Source: Oscillospiraceae bacterium
GTDB lineage: Bacteria; Bacillota; Clostridia; Oscillospirales; Ruminococcaceae
DNA length: 64,000 bases
Assembly (NCBI GenBank): GCA_020024285.1
Contig: JAHHTZ010000003.1
Coordinates: forward strand, 186,001-250,000
Reading direction: 5' to 3'
Part shown: piece after piece, positions 8,893 to 16,591 of the stretch
Layout: each line of letters opens with the position of its first letter
Numbering within the stretch: the stretch's first letter is position 1
Program-made: the position numbers and the translations under genes
The notes under the pieces: model-generated
What the model saw: the letters and a program-made list of their open reading frames with translations, nothing else
The model's database searches: none
What the model was told of the DNA's origin: nothing

Positions 8893-9339
8893 ATGATCTA
8901 CTCTGAAAAAGTTATGGACCACTTTGCCAATCCAAGAAATGTCGGCGAGCTCCCGGATGCAAACGCAATCGGTGAAGTAGGCAACGCTGTCTGCGGCGAT
9001 ATCATGAAAATGTACCTCAAAATCGAAAACAACATCATCACCGATGTTCGCTTCAAGACCTTCGGCTGCGGCGCTGCCATCGCAACAAGCTCGATGGCAA
9101 CCGAGCTTATCAAGGGCAAATCCATCGAGGATGCGCTCAAGCTCACCAACAAAGCCGTAGTAGAAGCGCTCGACGGACTTCCTCCGGTAAAGGTACACTG
9201 CTCCGTATTGGCAGAGCAGGCAATCAAAGCAGCTCTTGCAGACTACTACCGCCGCCTTGGCATCGACCCCACACCGATCGTCGGCGTGCTGGAAGAATGC
9301 GATGCCTGTCACGACCACGGCTGCGGCAGCCATGAATAA
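8893..9339 (+). CDS. nifU: Fe-S cluster assembly scaffold NifU/IscU
   Basis: Scaffold on which NifS-derived sulfur and iron form [2Fe-2S]/[4Fe-4S] clusters before transfer to client proteins. It has 148 residues. The three conserved cluster cysteines are Cys34 (NAVCGD, with Asp36), Cys59 (FGCGAAIA) and Cys103 (VHCSVLAEQA). An unusual His/Cys-rich C-terminal tail (ECDACHDHGCGSHE) follows the IscU core and could bind extra metal. It lies 40 nt after nifS with its own GAAAGGA ribosome binding site. The stop codon is 7 nt before the mnmA ATG. Confidence 0.94.
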   Translation: MIYSEKVMDHFANPRNVGELPDANAIGEVGNAVCGDIMKMYLKIENNIITDVRFKTFGCGAAIATSSMATELIKGKSIEDALKLTNKAVVEALDGLPPVKVHCSVLAEQAIKAALADYYRRLGIDPTPIVGVLEECDACHDHGCGSHE

Positions 9340-9346
9340 TCGAGCC

Positions 9347-10399
9347 ATGAACAAGAAAATACTTGTTGCACTCAGCGGGGGAGTTGACTCCTCCGTTTGT
9401 GTGCATTTACTCAAAGAACAGGGCTATGAGGTGCAGGGTGCTGTCGTGGAGTTTTCCCCGGCACACACCGCCGCCGTCAAAGCCGCACAGCTCTCCGCAC
9501 AGCAGCTCGATGTACCGCTTCATGTTATCAAGGCGCACGATCTCTTCCGCAAAAATGTCATCGAGCCATTCTGCATGGAATATAAGCGCGGACGCACGCC
9601 CAACCCCTGCATCCTCTGCAACCCCACCACAAAGTTCCGCCTCATCTGCGATAAGGCAAAGGAGCTGGGCATTCCTAACATCGCGACGGGACACTATGCC
9701 GGGATCTTCCAAACCGACCGCGGCTGGATGATCCGCCGCTCCTCCTGCTTGGAGCGCGACCAATCCTACATGCTCTACCGTTTGACGCAGGAGCAGCTCT
9801 CCATGCTCATCCTGCCGCTTGAAGGGATGCAAAAAACCGAGGTCCGTGCCATCGCTGCAAAAATCGGGCTGTCCTGCGCCAATACGCCCGACAGTCAGGA
9901 AATCTGCTTCATCCCCGACAACGACTACGCTTCCTATATCGAGCGCAACTTCGGCAAATCGAAGCAGGGCGAGATCCTTGCACCGGATGGGACCGTCTGC
10001 GGACGCCATCAGGGGCTTTTGCACTATACGGTGGGTCAGCGCAAGCACATCGGCGTCGCATTGGGCTATCCTGTGTTCATCCAGTCCATCGATACGCAGA
10101 AGAACACCATTCAGCTCGCCCGCACAGGCGATGAATATGCGAACGGGGTAACGCTGCGCAGCTGCGTCTGTCTGCCGCATGCTTTGTGGGATTCCCCCAG
10201 CTTCTCCGCTTTTGTAAAAATCCGTTCCCGCGCGGCACTGGCTCCGGCTGTCATCCGCCGCACCGCTGCGGACGAGATGACCGTCCTGTTTGACGAGTCT
10301 CAGCGCGCTCCCGCCCCCGGACAATCCTGCGTGATCTATACACAGGACGGCTGTGTCCTCGGCGGCGGCTTCATCGAAGAACAGCTTACCGATCATTGA
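9347..10399 (+). CDS. mnmA: tRNA-specific 2-thiouridylase MnmA
   Basis: Thiolates U34 of tRNA-Lys, -Glu and -Gln in an ATP-dependent reaction that uses persulfide sulfur from a cysteine desulfurase. It has 350 residues. The PP-loop LSGGVDSS is at residues 9-16. The catalytic cysteines are Cys91 in the NPCILCN loop and Cys187 in SQEICFIP. TGHYA and the C-terminal barrel domain (LHYTVGQRKHIG) are conserved. An ATG 15 nt upstream (9332) overlaps the nifU stop and is a possible alternative start, but ATG 9347 gives the usual family N-terminus (MNKKILVALSGGVDS). Coupling to nifS explains its sulfur supply. Confidence 0.94.
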   Translation: MNKKILVALSGGVDSSVCVHLLKEQGYEVQGAVVEFSPAHTAAVKAAQLSAQQLDVPLHVIKAHDLFRKNVIEPFCMEYKRGRTPNPCILCNPTTKFRLICDKAKELGIPNIATGHYAGIFQTDRGWMIRRSSCLERDQSYMLYRLTQEQLSMLILPLEGMQKTEVRAIAAKIGLSCANTPDSQEICFIPDNDYASYIERNFGKSKQGEILAPDGTVCGRHQGLLHYTVGQRKHIGVALGYPVFIQSIDTQKNTIQLARTGDEYANGVTLRSCVCLPHALWDSPSFSAFVKIRSRAALAPAVIRRTAADEMTVLFDESQRAPAPGQSCVIYTQDGCVLGGGFIEEQLTDH

Positions 10400-10418
10400 T
10401 CCTGATTTTTACCCGATT

Positions 10419-10466
10419 CACAACCCCCCGACTGTCCTTGTAACAGTCGGGGGGTTGTGTTTTCTT
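10419..10466 (+). terminator. Rho-independent terminator after mnmA
   Basis: An ACAACCCCCCGACTGT stem pairs with ACAGTCGGGGGGTTGT around a short CCTTGTA loop, followed by a T-rich run. It starts about 20 nt after the stop codon. Confidence 0.9.
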
Positions 10467-10497
10467 CCTATTAAAATAGCTTTGTACCAGGAAAAAA

Positions 10498-10530
10498 AGG
10501 CAGGCTCTGCGTGGAGAACAGAGCCTGCCT
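10498..10530 (-). terminator. terminator of surface protein gene A
   Basis: On the minus strand, AGGCAGGCTCTG pairs with CAGAGCCTGCCT, followed by a run of seven T. The same hairpin follows copy B. Confidence 0.85.
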
Positions 10531-10580
10531 GAATGTTATCACATATTAAGCTGTGACAATAATCAACCGTTAGCGGTTAA

Positions 10581-11693
10581 TTATTTTTTGAGGGAGAGAG
10601 CGCCAGCAGCAGCAACGGATACTACTGCGAGAGCAACTGCAGCACCTACAAAGTCATTAGCACCCATATTAGGGTTTGGTTTTGTGGTGTCAGCGGTTGG
10701 TTTGCTTGCATCTTCGTCAACTTTATCTTCGTCTTTTTTGTCGTTGAGTTCGATTTTGTTGCTTACTTTAGCGTATTTGCCGTATTTAACGTTTTCTACG
10801 AGGTAACCGTCTACGCGTTTACCAGAACCGAATTTGTAGTCGGTAACGTATTTAGCGTCAACTTCAACGAGGTCGCCGTCTTTGTCCAAAGCAACGATCA
10901 TTTTGTTGTCTTTGTCAGCTTTGAAGAACAGGGTCTCCATGTCGTCACGAACGGTGAGCAGCTCTACGTCTACATCATACTCTTTGGAGAGGTCTTTGTC
11001 GTAGTGCAGGTCTGGGTCGATGGAGTATTTCTCGCCTGCGTACATTTTCAGTTCAGCGAGGATACCGTTCATATCGATGGTAGCAACGCCGGATTTCTCA
11101 CCTTTTTTGTATTTGTAGGTTTTAGCTTTGTCTACAGTGAGAACCCAGTCAAGGTCAGATTTTGTCAGTTCTACTTCCTTCAGACCTTCGTATTTGTAGC
11201 TTACAGATACTTTTGCGGATTCGCTGTCGTGTTCTTTGTCGGAGATGTAGAAGTAGAATTCAACGTCTTCGTCAAAGTTATCGAAATCATTTTCGAGAGT
11301 AACTTTTACATACAGATTGTCAGCATCACCACCAGTAATGGTCTTGTTATTATCAACGAAGAATACTGCATCTTCTACATATTCAGCATTGTTGATTCTG
11401 ATAGCCCAGTCTTTGTCAGCTGCACCTTTAAGTCCCTCTCCTTTCATGTTATCAACACGGAAGTAAAGAACGTCGCCGCCTTTGAGGTTGCTGTCCTTGC
11501 CGTTCAGGTGCTCGTTGTGTGCTACAGCTGTTTTACCATTCAGGGAAACCACGTTGAAAGTAATTTTAGCAGCATCATCGTTGGCTGTTCTGTCAGCGCT
11601 ACCAGCGCCGCCGGTGAAGTCTTTAGCAAAAGAAGCTACGCTCATGCCAAGGATCATAGCACCAGCGAGAACTACAGAAAGAATCTTTTTCAT
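10581..11693 (-). CDS. secreted surface protein A with NPxMG-type C-terminal anchor (paralogue 1)
   Basis: A 370-residue exported protein of unknown function. The start is the ATG at 11691-11693 behind AGGAGG; the open frame continues upstream but has no start signal there. The signal peptide begins MKKILSVVLAGAMILGMSVASFA. The mature part is rich in Asp, Lys and beta-type sequence, with YFRVDN, YVKVTLEND and VEFYFYISD. The C-terminus has a Lys/Asp/Thr/Pro spacer (about residues 310-338), then NPNMGANDFVG, a 20-residue hydrophobic helix and a final LSLKK. This resembles sortase-type NPxTG sorting signals, but with Met in place of Thr. It is nearly identical to gene B over the C-terminal two thirds. 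The function is not known; a cell-surface structural role is inference. Confidence 0.8.
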   Translation of the reverse strand: MKKILSVVLAGAMILGMSVASFAKDFTGGAGSADRTANDDAAKITFNVVSLNGKTAVAHNEHLNGKDSNLKGGDVLYFRVDNMKGEGLKGAADKDWAIRINNAEYVEDAVFFVDNNKTITGGDADNLYVKVTLENDFDNFDEDVEFYFYISDKEHDSESAKVSVSYKYEGLKEVELTKSDLDWVLTVDKAKTYKYKKGEKSGVATIDMNGILAELKMYAGEKYSIDPDLHYDKDLSKEYDVDVELLTVRDDMETLFFKADKDNKMIVALDKDGDLVEVDAKYVTDYKFGSGKRVDGYLVENVKYGKYAKVSNKIELNDKKDEDKVDEDASKPTADTTKPNPNMGANDFVGAAVALAVVSVAAAGALSLKK

Positions 11694-11778
11694 AGTCTTA
11701 TTTCCTCCTAAGAAATATTTTTTAATAAAATCATCTTGACTGAGCCATCTCCACAACAGCCCACTCAAGCCTGACGTT

Positions 11779-11819
11779 GGAAAACACTCCACTTGGAACC
11801 AGAAGCTCCAATGTTTTCC
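11779..11819 (-). promoter_or_regulatory. 5'-UTR hairpin, copy A
   Basis: On the minus strand, GGAAAACA and TGTTTTCC close a 41-nt stem-loop about 85 nt upstream of the start codon, with inner pairing CTT/AAG around GGTTCC. It is conserved base for base in copy B. It may stabilise the mRNA. Confidence 0.55.
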
Positions 11820-11832
11820 TTTGTCTGACTGT

Positions 11833-11862
11833 ATTATAACCGATTGCTTTTGAAAAAGCAAT
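11833..11862 (-). promoter_or_regulatory. promoter with embedded palindrome, copy A
   Basis: On the minus strand, -35 TTGCTT (11856-11861), 17-nt spacer, -10 TATAAT (11833-11838). A 9-bp perfect inverted repeat, ATTGCTTTT/AAAAGCAAT with a 2-nt centre, occupies 11843-11862. It covers the -35 box and most of the spacer, so it is a candidate repressor site. The same arrangement is found in copy B. Confidence 0.65.
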
Positions 11863-11971
11863 ACCCTTTCGCAATTTTTTTGTAATTATTTTGTTACTTA
11901 AATCCATTGTGTTATTCTTTTGTATCCTTTTTCCCTCTCGCCGTGTGGTTGTTCTCCAAATGCCGAAAAAA

Positions 11972-12004
11972 AGGCAGGCTCTGCGTGGAGAACAGAGCCT
12001 GCCT
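11972..12004 (-). terminator. terminator of surface protein gene B
   Basis: Same AGGCAGGCTCTG/CAGAGCCTGCCT hairpin with T-run as after gene A, read on the minus strand. It separates the two tandem genes. Confidence 0.85.
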
Positions 12005-12054
12005 GAATGTTATCACATATTAAGCTGTGACAATAATCAACCGTTAGCGGTTAA

Positions 12055-13167
12055 TTATTTTTTGAGGGAGAGAGCGCCAGCAGCAGCAACGGATACTACT
12101 GCGAGAGCAACTGCAGCACCTACAAAGTCATTAGCACCCATATTAGGGTTTGGTTTTGTGGTGTCAGCGGTTGGTTTGCTTGCATCTTCGTCAACTTTAT
12201 CTTCGTCTTTTTTGTCGTTGAGTTCGATTTTGTTGCTTACTTTAGCGTATTTGCCGTATTTAACGTTTTCTACGAGGTAACCGTCTACGCGTTTACCAGA
12301 ACCGAATTTGTAGTCGGTAACGTATTTAGCGTCAACTTCAACGAGGTCGCCGTCTTTGTCCAAAGCAACGATCATTTTGTTGTCTTTGTCAGCTTTGAAG
12401 AACAGGGTCTCCATGTCGTCACGAACGGTGAGCAGCTCTACGTCTACATCATACTCTTTGGAGAGGTCTTTGTCGTAGTGCAGGTCTGGGTCGATGGAGT
12501 ATTTCTCGCCTGCGTACATTTTCAGTTCAGCGAGGATACCGTTCATATCGATGGTAGCAACGCCGGATTTCTCACCTTTTTTGTATTTGTAGGTTTTAGC
12601 TTTGTCTACAGTGAGAACCCAGTCAAGGTCAGATTTTTTCAGTTCTACTTCCTTCAGACCTTCGTATTTGTAGCTTACAGATACTTTCTCGGACTGACCA
12701 TTTTCATCTGCAATGTAGAAGTAGAATTCTACGTCTTCGTCAAAGTTATCGAAATCATTTTCGAGAGTAACTTTTACATACAGAGCTTCATCTTTGCCGC
12801 CTGTAACAACTTTGTTGTTCTTAGCATCAGTACCATCAACGAAGAATACTGCATCTTCTACGTATTCAGCGTTGTTGATTTTGATTTTCCAGTCGTTGTC
12901 AGCTGCCTTTGTAAGAGCACCGCTACCATCTTCTACAAGGAAGTAAAGAACGTCGCCGCCTTTGAGGTTGCTGTCCTTGCCGTTCAAATGAGCGTTGTGT
13001 GCTACAGCTGCTTTACCATTCAGGGAAACGTTGTTGAATACGAGGCTGGAAGCTGCTTCATTTCTATCGCCGCCTTTGTCGCCACCAACGAAGTCTTTAG
13101 CAAAAGAAGTTACGCTCATGCCAAGGATCATAGCACCAGCGAGAACTACGGAAAGAATCTTTTTCAT
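12055..13167 (-). CDS. secreted surface protein B with NPxMG-type C-terminal anchor (paralogue 2)
   Basis: A 370-residue exported paralogue of gene A, started at the ATG 13165-13167 behind AGGAGG. The signal peptide is the same apart from a V-T-S for V-A-S change. Residues from about 165 to the end are essentially identical to A, including NPNMGANDFVG, the hydrophobic helix and the LSLKK tail. The first ~140 mature residues differ by substitutions and short indels while keeping landmarks such as LKGGDVLYF, INNAEYVEDAVFFVD and LYVKVTLENDFDNFDEDVEF. This mosaic suggests recent duplication plus gene conversion, or selection for variation in the exposed N-terminal region. The function is unknown. 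Confidence 0.8.
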   Translation of the reverse strand: MKKILSVVLAGAMILGMSVTSFAKDFVGGDKGGDRNEAASSLVFNNVSLNGKAAVAHNAHLNGKDSNLKGGDVLYFLVEDGSGALTKAADNDWKIKINNAEYVEDAVFFVDGTDAKNNKVVTGGKDEALYVKVTLENDFDNFDEDVEFYFYIADENGQSEKVSVSYKYEGLKEVELKKSDLDWVLTVDKAKTYKYKKGEKSGVATIDMNGILAELKMYAGEKYSIDPDLHYDKDLSKEYDVDVELLTVRDDMETLFFKADKDNKMIVALDKDGDLVEVDAKYVTDYKFGSGKRVDGYLVENVKYGKYAKVSNKIELNDKKDEDKVDEDASKPTADTTKPNPNMGANDFVGAAVALAVVSVAAAGALSLKK

Positions 13168-13250
13168 AGTTAAATTTCCTCCTAAGAAATATTTTTTAAT
13201 AATCATCTTGACTGAGCCATCTCCACAACAGCCCATTCAAGTATGACGTT

Positions 13251-13291
13251 GGAAAACACTCCACTTGGAACCAGAAGCTCCAATGTTTTCC
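13251..13291 (-). promoter_or_regulatory. 5'-UTR hairpin, copy B
   Basis: The same 41-nt GGAAAACA/TGTTTTCC stem-loop as in copy A, about 85 nt upstream of the start of gene B. Confidence 0.55.
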
Positions 13292-13304
13292 TTTGTCTGA
13301 CTGT

Positions 13305-13334
13305 ATTATAACCGATTGCTTTTGAAAAAGCAAT
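13305..13334 (-). promoter_or_regulatory. promoter with embedded palindrome, copy B
   Basis: -10 TATAAT (13305-13310, minus strand) and -35 TTGCTT are spaced by 17 nt. The ATTGCTTTT/AAAAGCAAT palindrome lies at 13315-13334, identical to copy A. Confidence 0.65.
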
Positions 13335-13424
13335 ACCCTTTCGCAATTTTTTTGTAATTATTTTGTTACCATAGGTCAAATTGTTAATATTTTGTATTTA
13401 TTTCATGGGAATAACCCGGACGTC

Positions 13425-13682
13425 CTACCTCGGCGGATACGTTTGCTGTACCTGTTTTATCTGTGCCTCCTGCGCAGGCTCGCTGTGCACCCATCCGCGC
13501 TTTTGCATTTCGAGGATCAGCTCGTGGCGGATCTGGTGTTCTTCGGTCAGGATATTCACCCACTCGCTGCGCACCGCAAGGGAAACGGCTTCTCCAGCGG
13601 CACTGTTGTAAAGCATCGTCATCAGCTGCTCCGACATCAGCGCATCCAGCAAAAGCTCCTCATTGCATAATCCCGTTTGCAT
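13425..13682 (-). CDS. CotF-like spore coat protein
   Basis: An 85-residue protein with the small alpha-helical CotF/coat-protein pattern. It has two helical segments, with EWVNILTEEHQIRHELILEMQKRGWV followed by a short QVQQTY tail, which is typical of Firmicutes spore coat proteins. The ribosome binding site is AGGAGG 8 nt before the ATG. It follows another CotF-like gene by 12 nt, and both probably form one sporulation-specific unit. The assignment rests on motif recognition; the role in coat assembly is family knowledge. Confidence 0.7.
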   Translation of the reverse strand: MQTGLCNEELLLDALMSEQLMTMLYNSAAGEAVSLAVRSEWVNILTEEHQIRHELILEMQKRGWVHSEPAQEAQIKQVQQTYPPR

Positions 13683-13694
13683 CCGTCCGCCCTC

Positions 13695-13880
13695 CTACCC
13701 CAGCTGCCCTGTCAGCTTATTGTAATGGTTTTGGTGACACGCCGCAATCTGCTGAAACTTGGTCTGAAGCTGCGGGTCGTCCACGCTCTGCGAATAGAAC
13801 TGATATTTTTTCACCATCCACCCTTCCATCCTCAGCTGCTCCTGTATGCGGTGCAGCTCCTGTGCCGTCATGTTTGCCAT
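13695..13880 (-). CDS. small CotF-like spore coat protein
   Basis: A 61-residue helical protein (MANMTAQELHRIQEQLRMEG...) with the CotF-type tract YQFYSQSVDDPQLQTKF and a HQNHYNKL ending. Two in-frame ATGs lie 6 nt apart (13886 and 13880). The second is preferred because AAGGAGAGG lies at proper distance from it and too close to the first. It is the promoter-proximal member of a coat gene pair. A sporulation-type -10 element lies about 25 nt upstream. Confidence 0.65.
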   Translation of the reverse strand: MANMTAQELHRIQEQLRMEGWMVKKYQFYSQSVDDPQLQTKFQQIAACHQNHYNKLTGQLG

Positions 13881-13904
13881 CGTCATCCTCTCCTTTTCTG
13901 CCTA

Positions 13905-13913
13905 TAGTATATG
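13905..13913 (-). promoter_or_regulatory. possible sporulation sigma (E/K-type) -10 element
   Basis: On the minus strand CATATACTA matches the CATAnnnTA -10 pattern of sigma-E/sigma-K promoters. It is placed just before the two coat genes, as expected for mother-cell expression. The -35 element is not certain. Confidence 0.4.
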
Positions 13914-14037
13914 AAAGCATGCTGCATCTATACACATCGGGACAAAATTTGCAGAATCGATTCCTGCTCTCTTGATTTCTTGCTGCGAGTGGGATAATCT
14001 ATAAGAAAGAAAACTGGTGAAATGGCGGTGAAATACC

Positions 14038-15330
14038 ATGAAACAGATCAGAGAGAAATTACAGGACAAACAGTATGACGCAGTGTTTGCCGCACTGTAT
14101 GGGGCACATCAGGCAGAATGCCAGCGTATGCGCTACGACAGGGTTCTTGCGTCCTTTGCACAGACCTTTCCAAACGCAGGCGAGCCGGAGCTGTTCAGCG
14201 CGCCGGGGCGCACCGAGATCGGCGGCAACCACACAGACCATCAGCACGGGTGCGTAGTGGCAGCAAGCGTAAACCTCGACCTTGCAGCGGCGGCTGCCCG
14301 AAACGACGACAACGTCATCCGCATCCTGTCGGAGGGCTTCCCCCTCACCACGATCTCCCTCTCAGAGCTTGCAGTAAAAGAGGAAGAGAAAAATTCCACC
14401 TCCGCCCTCATCCGCGGCGTGGCAGCAGCCATGAAAGAGCGCGGCTATGCGGTCGGCGGCTTTGACGCATATATGACTTCAGACGTGCTGCAAGGCTCGG
14501 GGCTGTCGTCCTCAGCAGCGTTCGAGGTGATGATCGGGACGCTCATCAATCATCTTTATAATAACGGCGCGATCGACCCTGTCACCATAGCACAGATCGG
14601 GCAGTACGCGGAGAACGTTTACTTCGGAAAACCGTGCGGACTGCTCGACCAGATGGCATGCTCTGTGGGCGGATTTGTGGCAGTGGATTTCTACGACCCT
14701 CAAAAACCGATGGTGGAGAAAATCGACTTCGACTTTTCCTGCACAGGCTATACCATGTGCATCGTGGACACCAAAGGCTCCCACGCGGACCTGACGGACG
14801 AATATGCCGCCGTACCGACCGAGATGAAGGCGGTTGCCGCATGCTTTGGGGAGGATTTTTTGCGCGAAGTTCCCGCACAGACCTTCTACGAGAGCATCGG
14901 GGAGCTGCGCCATCAGGTATCCGACCGTGCATTGCTGCGCGCCTGCCACTTCTATGACGAAAACCTGCGCGCGCAGGAGATGGCGCAGGCGCTGCGTGTA
15001 CGGGATTTTGAACGCTTTTTGCAGATTTCAAATCGTTCCGGGCGTTCTTCCTATATGTACTTACAGAACGTATACACCTGCAAGGACCCGCTCAACCAGG
15101 GCGTGAGCCTTGCTCTTTGCACCGCCGAGCGGCTTTTGTGCGGAAAAGGGAGCTGCCGCGTACACGGGGGCGGCTTTGCAGGAACGATACAGGTCTTTGT
15201 ACCGACGGAAAAAGTAGAGCACTTTCGCACCGAGATGGAGAAGGTCACAGGCGAGGGAACATGCCACCTGCTGTCCATCCGTCCCGTTGGCGGAATCAAA
15301 ATAGAGGAGTGTGCAGCATGGCAGAATTAA
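14038..15330 (+). CDS. galK: galactokinase
   Basis: Phosphorylates galactose to galactose-1-phosphate with ATP, the first committed step of the Leloir pathway. It is a GHMP kinase of 430 residues. The galactokinase signature GRTEIGGNHTDHQHG is near residues 58-72. The GHMP ATP loop LQGSGLSSSAAFE is near 152-164, and the C-terminal HGGGFAGTIQ motif is present. The ATG overlaps no other gene; the upstream ribosome binding site is weak (GGCGGTGAAA). The galT start lies 13 nt inside the 3' end of galK, so the two are translationally coupled. Confidence 0.95.
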   Translation: MKQIREKLQDKQYDAVFAALYGAHQAECQRMRYDRVLASFAQTFPNAGEPELFSAPGRTEIGGNHTDHQHGCVVAASVNLDLAAAAARNDDNVIRILSEGFPLTTISLSELAVKEEEKNSTSALIRGVAAAMKERGYAVGGFDAYMTSDVLQGSGLSSSAAFEVMIGTLINHLYNNGAIDPVTIAQIGQYAENVYFGKPCGLLDQMACSVGGFVAVDFYDPQKPMVEKIDFDFSCTGYTMCIVDTKGSHADLTDEYAAVPTEMKAVAACFGEDFLREVPAQTFYESIGELRHQVSDRALLRACHFYDENLRAQEMAQALRVRDFERFLQISNRSGRSSYMYLQNVYTCKDPLNQGVSLALCTAERLLCGKGSCRVHGGGFAGTIQVFVPTEKVEHFRTEMEKVTGEGTCHLLSIRPVGGIKIEECAAWQN

Positions 15331-16289
15331 GATGGCATCCGCTGATTCAGGATTGGATCATGATCAACTCAAAACGGCAGGGGCGCCCCGCAATGCCGAA
15401 GGACTGGTGCCCGTTTTGTCCCGGCTCCGGGAAGGTTCCGGACGATTACGAGGTCTACAAGTACGACAACGACTTCCCCGCCCTGTCGCAGAATCCGCCG
15501 GAGCCTGACGACGTGGCAAACGATTTCTTCAAGGTACGTCCGGCATACGGAAAATGCGAGGTGATCCTCTATTCTCCCGGACACACCACCACCATCCCCG
15601 ATCTCACGGACGAGCACATGAAAAAGCTTGTGGACCTGTGGTGCGAGCGCTACCGCGACATTTCCTCCGACCCGAACATCAAATACGTTTTCATCTTCGA
15701 AAACCGCGGAAAAATGGTCGGGACCACTATGCCGCATCCGCACGGACAGATCTATGGCTATTCTGTTGTGCCGAAGAAGATCCAGCTTGAGGTGGAATCT
15801 GCAAAACAATATAAGGAAGAAAAGGGCGCATGCCTGTTCTGCGATATGCTCAAGGCGGAGCAGGACTTTGAGCAGCGCATCATCTTTGAAGGCGAGCATT
15901 TTGTGGTATTCCTTCCGTTCTTTACCGAGTATCCGTATGGGGTATACATTCAGGCGAAGCGGCACGTTTCGCACCTTTCGCAGCTTACCGAGGAGGAGAA
16001 AACAGATCTCGGCATCGTCCTCAAGCATACGGTGGGAATGTTTGATACCCTGTTCCACAAGGAATTCCCGTACATGATGTGTATGCACAACGCACCGGTA
16101 AACGGAGAAAACGTGGACGACTGCTACCATTTCCACATCGAATTTTTCCCGCCGCTGCGCTCTGCCGAACAGCAGAAATTCAACGCCTCCAGCGAAACCG
16201 GGGTCTGGGCGCACTGCAATCCGCGCTGCCCGGAGGAAACCGCACAGGAGCTGCGCGACGCATACAAGGAGTATCACGGCACCCTCTAA
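15318..16289 (+). CDS. galT: galactose-1-phosphate uridylyltransferase
   Basis: Exchanges UMP between UDP-glucose and galactose-1-phosphate (Leloir pathway). It has 323 residues from the ATG at 15318. The active-site HPHGQ, with nucleophilic His142, lies in TTMPHPHGQIYGY. A CPFC pair (Cys31, Cys34) resembles the zinc site of class I enzymes. The late His-rich segment CYHFHIEFFPP is the second HIT-fold signature. No galE or sugar transporter is adjacent, so the pathway must be completed elsewhere. Confidence 0.94.
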   Translation: MAELRWHPLIQDWIMINSKRQGRPAMPKDWCPFCPGSGKVPDDYEVYKYDNDFPALSQNPPEPDDVANDFFKVRPAYGKCEVILYSPGHTTTIPDLTDEHMKKLVDLWCERYRDISSDPNIKYVFIFENRGKMVGTTMPHPHGQIYGYSVVPKKIQLEVESAKQYKEEKGACLFCDMLKAEQDFEQRIIFEGEHFVVFLPFFTEYPYGVYIQAKRHVSHLSQLTEEEKTDLGIVLKHTVGMFDTLFHKEFPYMMCMHNAPVNGENVDDCYHFHIEFFPPLRSAEQQKFNASSETGVWAHCNPRCPEETAQELRDAYKEYHGTL

Positions 16290-16360
16290 GCCTTGGTAAA
16301 TAGAGGGAGATCCTCTTCGCCTTTCGCGTCCATATCACAGAAAAATCGTGTTATAAAAGG

Positions 16361-16406
16361 AATCAGCGTATCCGCTCAAAACGGCATGGATACGCTGATT
16401 TTTTTC
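16361..16406 (+). terminator. terminator after galK-galT
   Basis: AATCAGCGTATCC pairs with GGATACGCTGATT around a 14-nt loop and is followed by T7. It lies about 70 nt after the galT stop. Confidence 0.85.
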
Positions 16407-16504
16407 TGTAATAGTTTTTACAGAGGGGGTTTTCCCCTTCCTGCGGCGATTTTGCCGCTGTGGGAAAAATGTCCAGACAAGCCCCTTGTGGAAGGAAAAG
16501 GAAG

Positions 16505-16533
16505 TTGATTTTCCGTGATTGCCACGCTATAAT
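16505..16533 (+). promoter_or_regulatory. promoter of surface protein gene C
   Basis: TTGATT (16505-16510), 17-nt spacer, TATAAT (16528-16533), 58 nt before the ATG. It lacks the palindrome seen in the promoters of paralogues A and B. Confidence 0.65.
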
Positions 16534-16591
16534 CGGAACAGACAACCGGGACATGACAAGCAAAATCCATTTATTCTTAGGAGGAAAACAA

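Larger units (their letters stand above)
10493..11900. repeat. direct repeat copy A (gene, promoter and terminator duplicated)
   Basis: This segment and 11967-13371 are tandem copies offset by 1474 bp at the 3' end of the genes. From the terminator to about 11212 the two are identical except for one base near 11164. The 5' leader and promoter region (about 11695-11897 against 13168-13370) is also almost identical. Only a ~450-bp block coding for the mature N-terminal region differs substantially. Confidence 0.9.
11967..13371. repeat. direct repeat copy B
   Basis: Second copy of the tandem duplication (see 10493-11900). It carries its own promoter, leader hairpin, ribosome binding site, gene and terminator. 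The leader differs from copy A by a 3-nt deletion after the ribosome binding site region and a few point changes. Confidence 0.9.

Noticed and set aside
9407..10396. 329-codon minus-strand frame opposite mnmA
   Set aside because: Antisense shadow of the conserved mnmA gene.
10493..13371. Assembly duplication artefact
   Set aside because: The middle of the two copies differs by many substitutions and indels, so they are two real copies; a collapsed or extra third copy cannot be excluded.
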